Positions 62,736-64,000 of a DNA stretch of 64,000 nucleotides are shown here, piece after piece (within the stretch, counting starts at the first letter, position 1; every line of letters starts with the position of its first letter). The stretch is from Phalacrocorax aristotelis (lineage: Eukaryota > Chordata > Aves > Suliformes > Phalacrocoracidae), in NCBI RefSeq assembly GCF_949628215.1, contig NC_134311.1, forward strand, positions 78,424,090 to 78,488,089, read 5' to 3'. A program made the position numbers and the translations under genes. The notes below the pieces were generated by a model that was not told the DNA's origin, made no database searches, and was given only the letters and a program-made list of their open reading frames with translations.

Positions 62736-64000
62736 CAGACCTAAATTCATAAGTTTGAGGCTTTTATATTTCTGTCCATTAAAAGCAGTTCGTTGATAGC
62801 TCTATGTACCTCCCAAGCAACCTTAGAAAAGTGCATGCATCCATCTGTCATAGAGGTGCTCCTCTTCTGGATTCTTTATTTGATCTGGTCTTGTGGCTTT
62901 GCAGACAGTTTACACATTGGTAGAGTTAAGATGATAGCTATGTTACCCTGAGGGTATGTTTTTCATCATGACTATGAAAGCTTCTGGAAACTGGCACTGG
63001 CTGATCACTGCCGTTCTGATTTCGATCTCCTGTCTTCATGTCTCAACAAACAGATCATCTGTGATTGCTTGGCTTTGCTGTCCAATGCCACACCAGCAGT
63101 GTGAATTGACCAAGCAACCACTCCAGCCAATGCCACGTTGTTCCCTTCTCATCTGTTCATATATTTGGGAGCCAAGTCTCTCCAAAATTCCAGCCTAATA
63201 TACTAGCCTATACAGCTCTACCAAAACAGCAACCGGGGCAACAGCAGAAGCTAGAGCAGAAACAGCCTTAAATGACATAGCAAACTCTAGGCTACCTCCT
63301 GCAGTTTGTTCACCCACCTGGGATAAGCCCACCTTGCAGACCATGCTTATGAATCAACACCGCTACCCCTTGTGCTTCCTGGGCCTTCTCTCACACAGAC
63401 TGCCACTCAACCTTGTTTAGAAGTTTTCTCACTGTACAATGTGTCACCCCTAGAATGATTTATTGGAGAGATTACTGAATTCTAGTTTTAGGGACACTTT
63501 CGTGTTTCTTTTCTTTTCTTTCACAGTCACTGTATCAAAGCAGCATTGGCTCCTGACAAGCAGCCGTGGGGTATGCTGCAGGAGTCCTATTTCACCAGTG
63601 TCATTTCAGAACTCTTCCAATTTTTGATAAACTGCTGTTTGGCTGTTTTAATCAAGCCCATTCCCATTACTCTGATTGAAATAAGCTGCTGATGCTGTTA
63701 TCCATATGACCACCTGGGAGGCATAACAAAACACATGAATTTACACATCAATAACATCTCAAAAAAACATATTTTAGTTTATCATTGCAAGCAATGGCTT
63801 TTTTTTTTCCCCTTCTGGTTCTTAGAATTTTAGTATCTTTGTATACGAAGCCTAGCACAATGACTTTAGGAACATCTTCAGCTCCTGTCCTGGCCAATGA
63901 GGTCTGAAGTCTCAAGCCCTTACACACATTTTTGTAAAATGCGTATTTGACTAATCCAATTGATTATACTTTCTATTTTGCAGCCACTGGGGACAAAGCT

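Larger units (their letters stand above)
54853..64000 (-). other. ST8SIA5: ST8SIA5 intron 1 (at least 9.1 kb, runs off the right edge)
   Basis: No exon encoding the short cytosolic tail and hydrophobic anchor was found on the minus strand, and no CpG-rich region was seen. The interval holds the nested LTR pair (56630-57749), a possible old CR1 relic (62119-62400) and a (CAAA)n tract. Mammals have a longer ST8SIA5 isoform with an additional stem exon; it might lie here but could not be recognised. Confidence 0.7.

Noticed and set aside
1..64000. CRISPR arrays, bacterial-type operons, tRNA or rRNA genes
   Set aside because: None seen. The short tandem repeats present lack the spacer structure of an array, and the gene structure is that of a vertebrate genome.

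Overview
The window looks like avian nuclear DNA. It has short, truncated CR1 LINE 3' ends on both strands, two solo LTRs of the kinds scattered through neoavian genomes, a third LTR nested in one of them, a few old MIR/CR1 relics, and widely spaced vertebrate exons with GT-AG introns. There are no bacterial operons, no CRISPR array, and no tRNA or rRNA that I could see. The species cannot be named from sequence alone; the LTR families suggest a non-galliform bird (inference).

Two protein-coding genes are supported, both on the minus strand. At the left, 4534-4942 is a single exon that reads as the 5' coding exon of LOXHD1, the stereociliary PLAT-repeat protein. It has a long Glu/Lys-rich N-terminus followed by the short conserved segment that precedes the first PLAT domain. 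The rest of LOXHD1 should lie beyond coordinate 1, so 1-4533 is read as its first intron. At the right, six exons between 54852 and 40444 encode ST8SIA5 (alpha-2,8-sialyltransferase 5), from the stem region to the stop codon. All splice phases match and the exons give 332 residues, which with a usual 44-residue first exon makes the expected 376. Exon 1 (cytosolic tail and membrane anchor) was not found and probably lies to the right of the window. The order ST8SIA5 then LOXHD1, same strand, matches human 18q21.1.

Between the genes, about 4943-40443 is intergenic or 3'UTR sequence. It holds CR1 fragments, MIR-like relics, simple repeats and a G-run tract, and no further convincing exon. The ST8SIA5 introns carry a complete solo ERVL-type LTR on the minus strand (44683-45822, 5-bp target duplication ATAAT). 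Intron 1 carries a second solo LTR (56630-57749, duplication CTGGG) that is itself interrupted by a different 542-bp LTR (56910-57451, 6-bp duplication AAGAAG).

Nearly all the remaining open reading frames, including one of 423 codons inside an LTR, look like chance or repeat-derived frames. I see no new multi-gene system. The points most worth checking are the unusual LOXHD1 N-terminus, the nested LTR with both target duplications preserved, and the frame-neutral stem exons of ST8SIA5.
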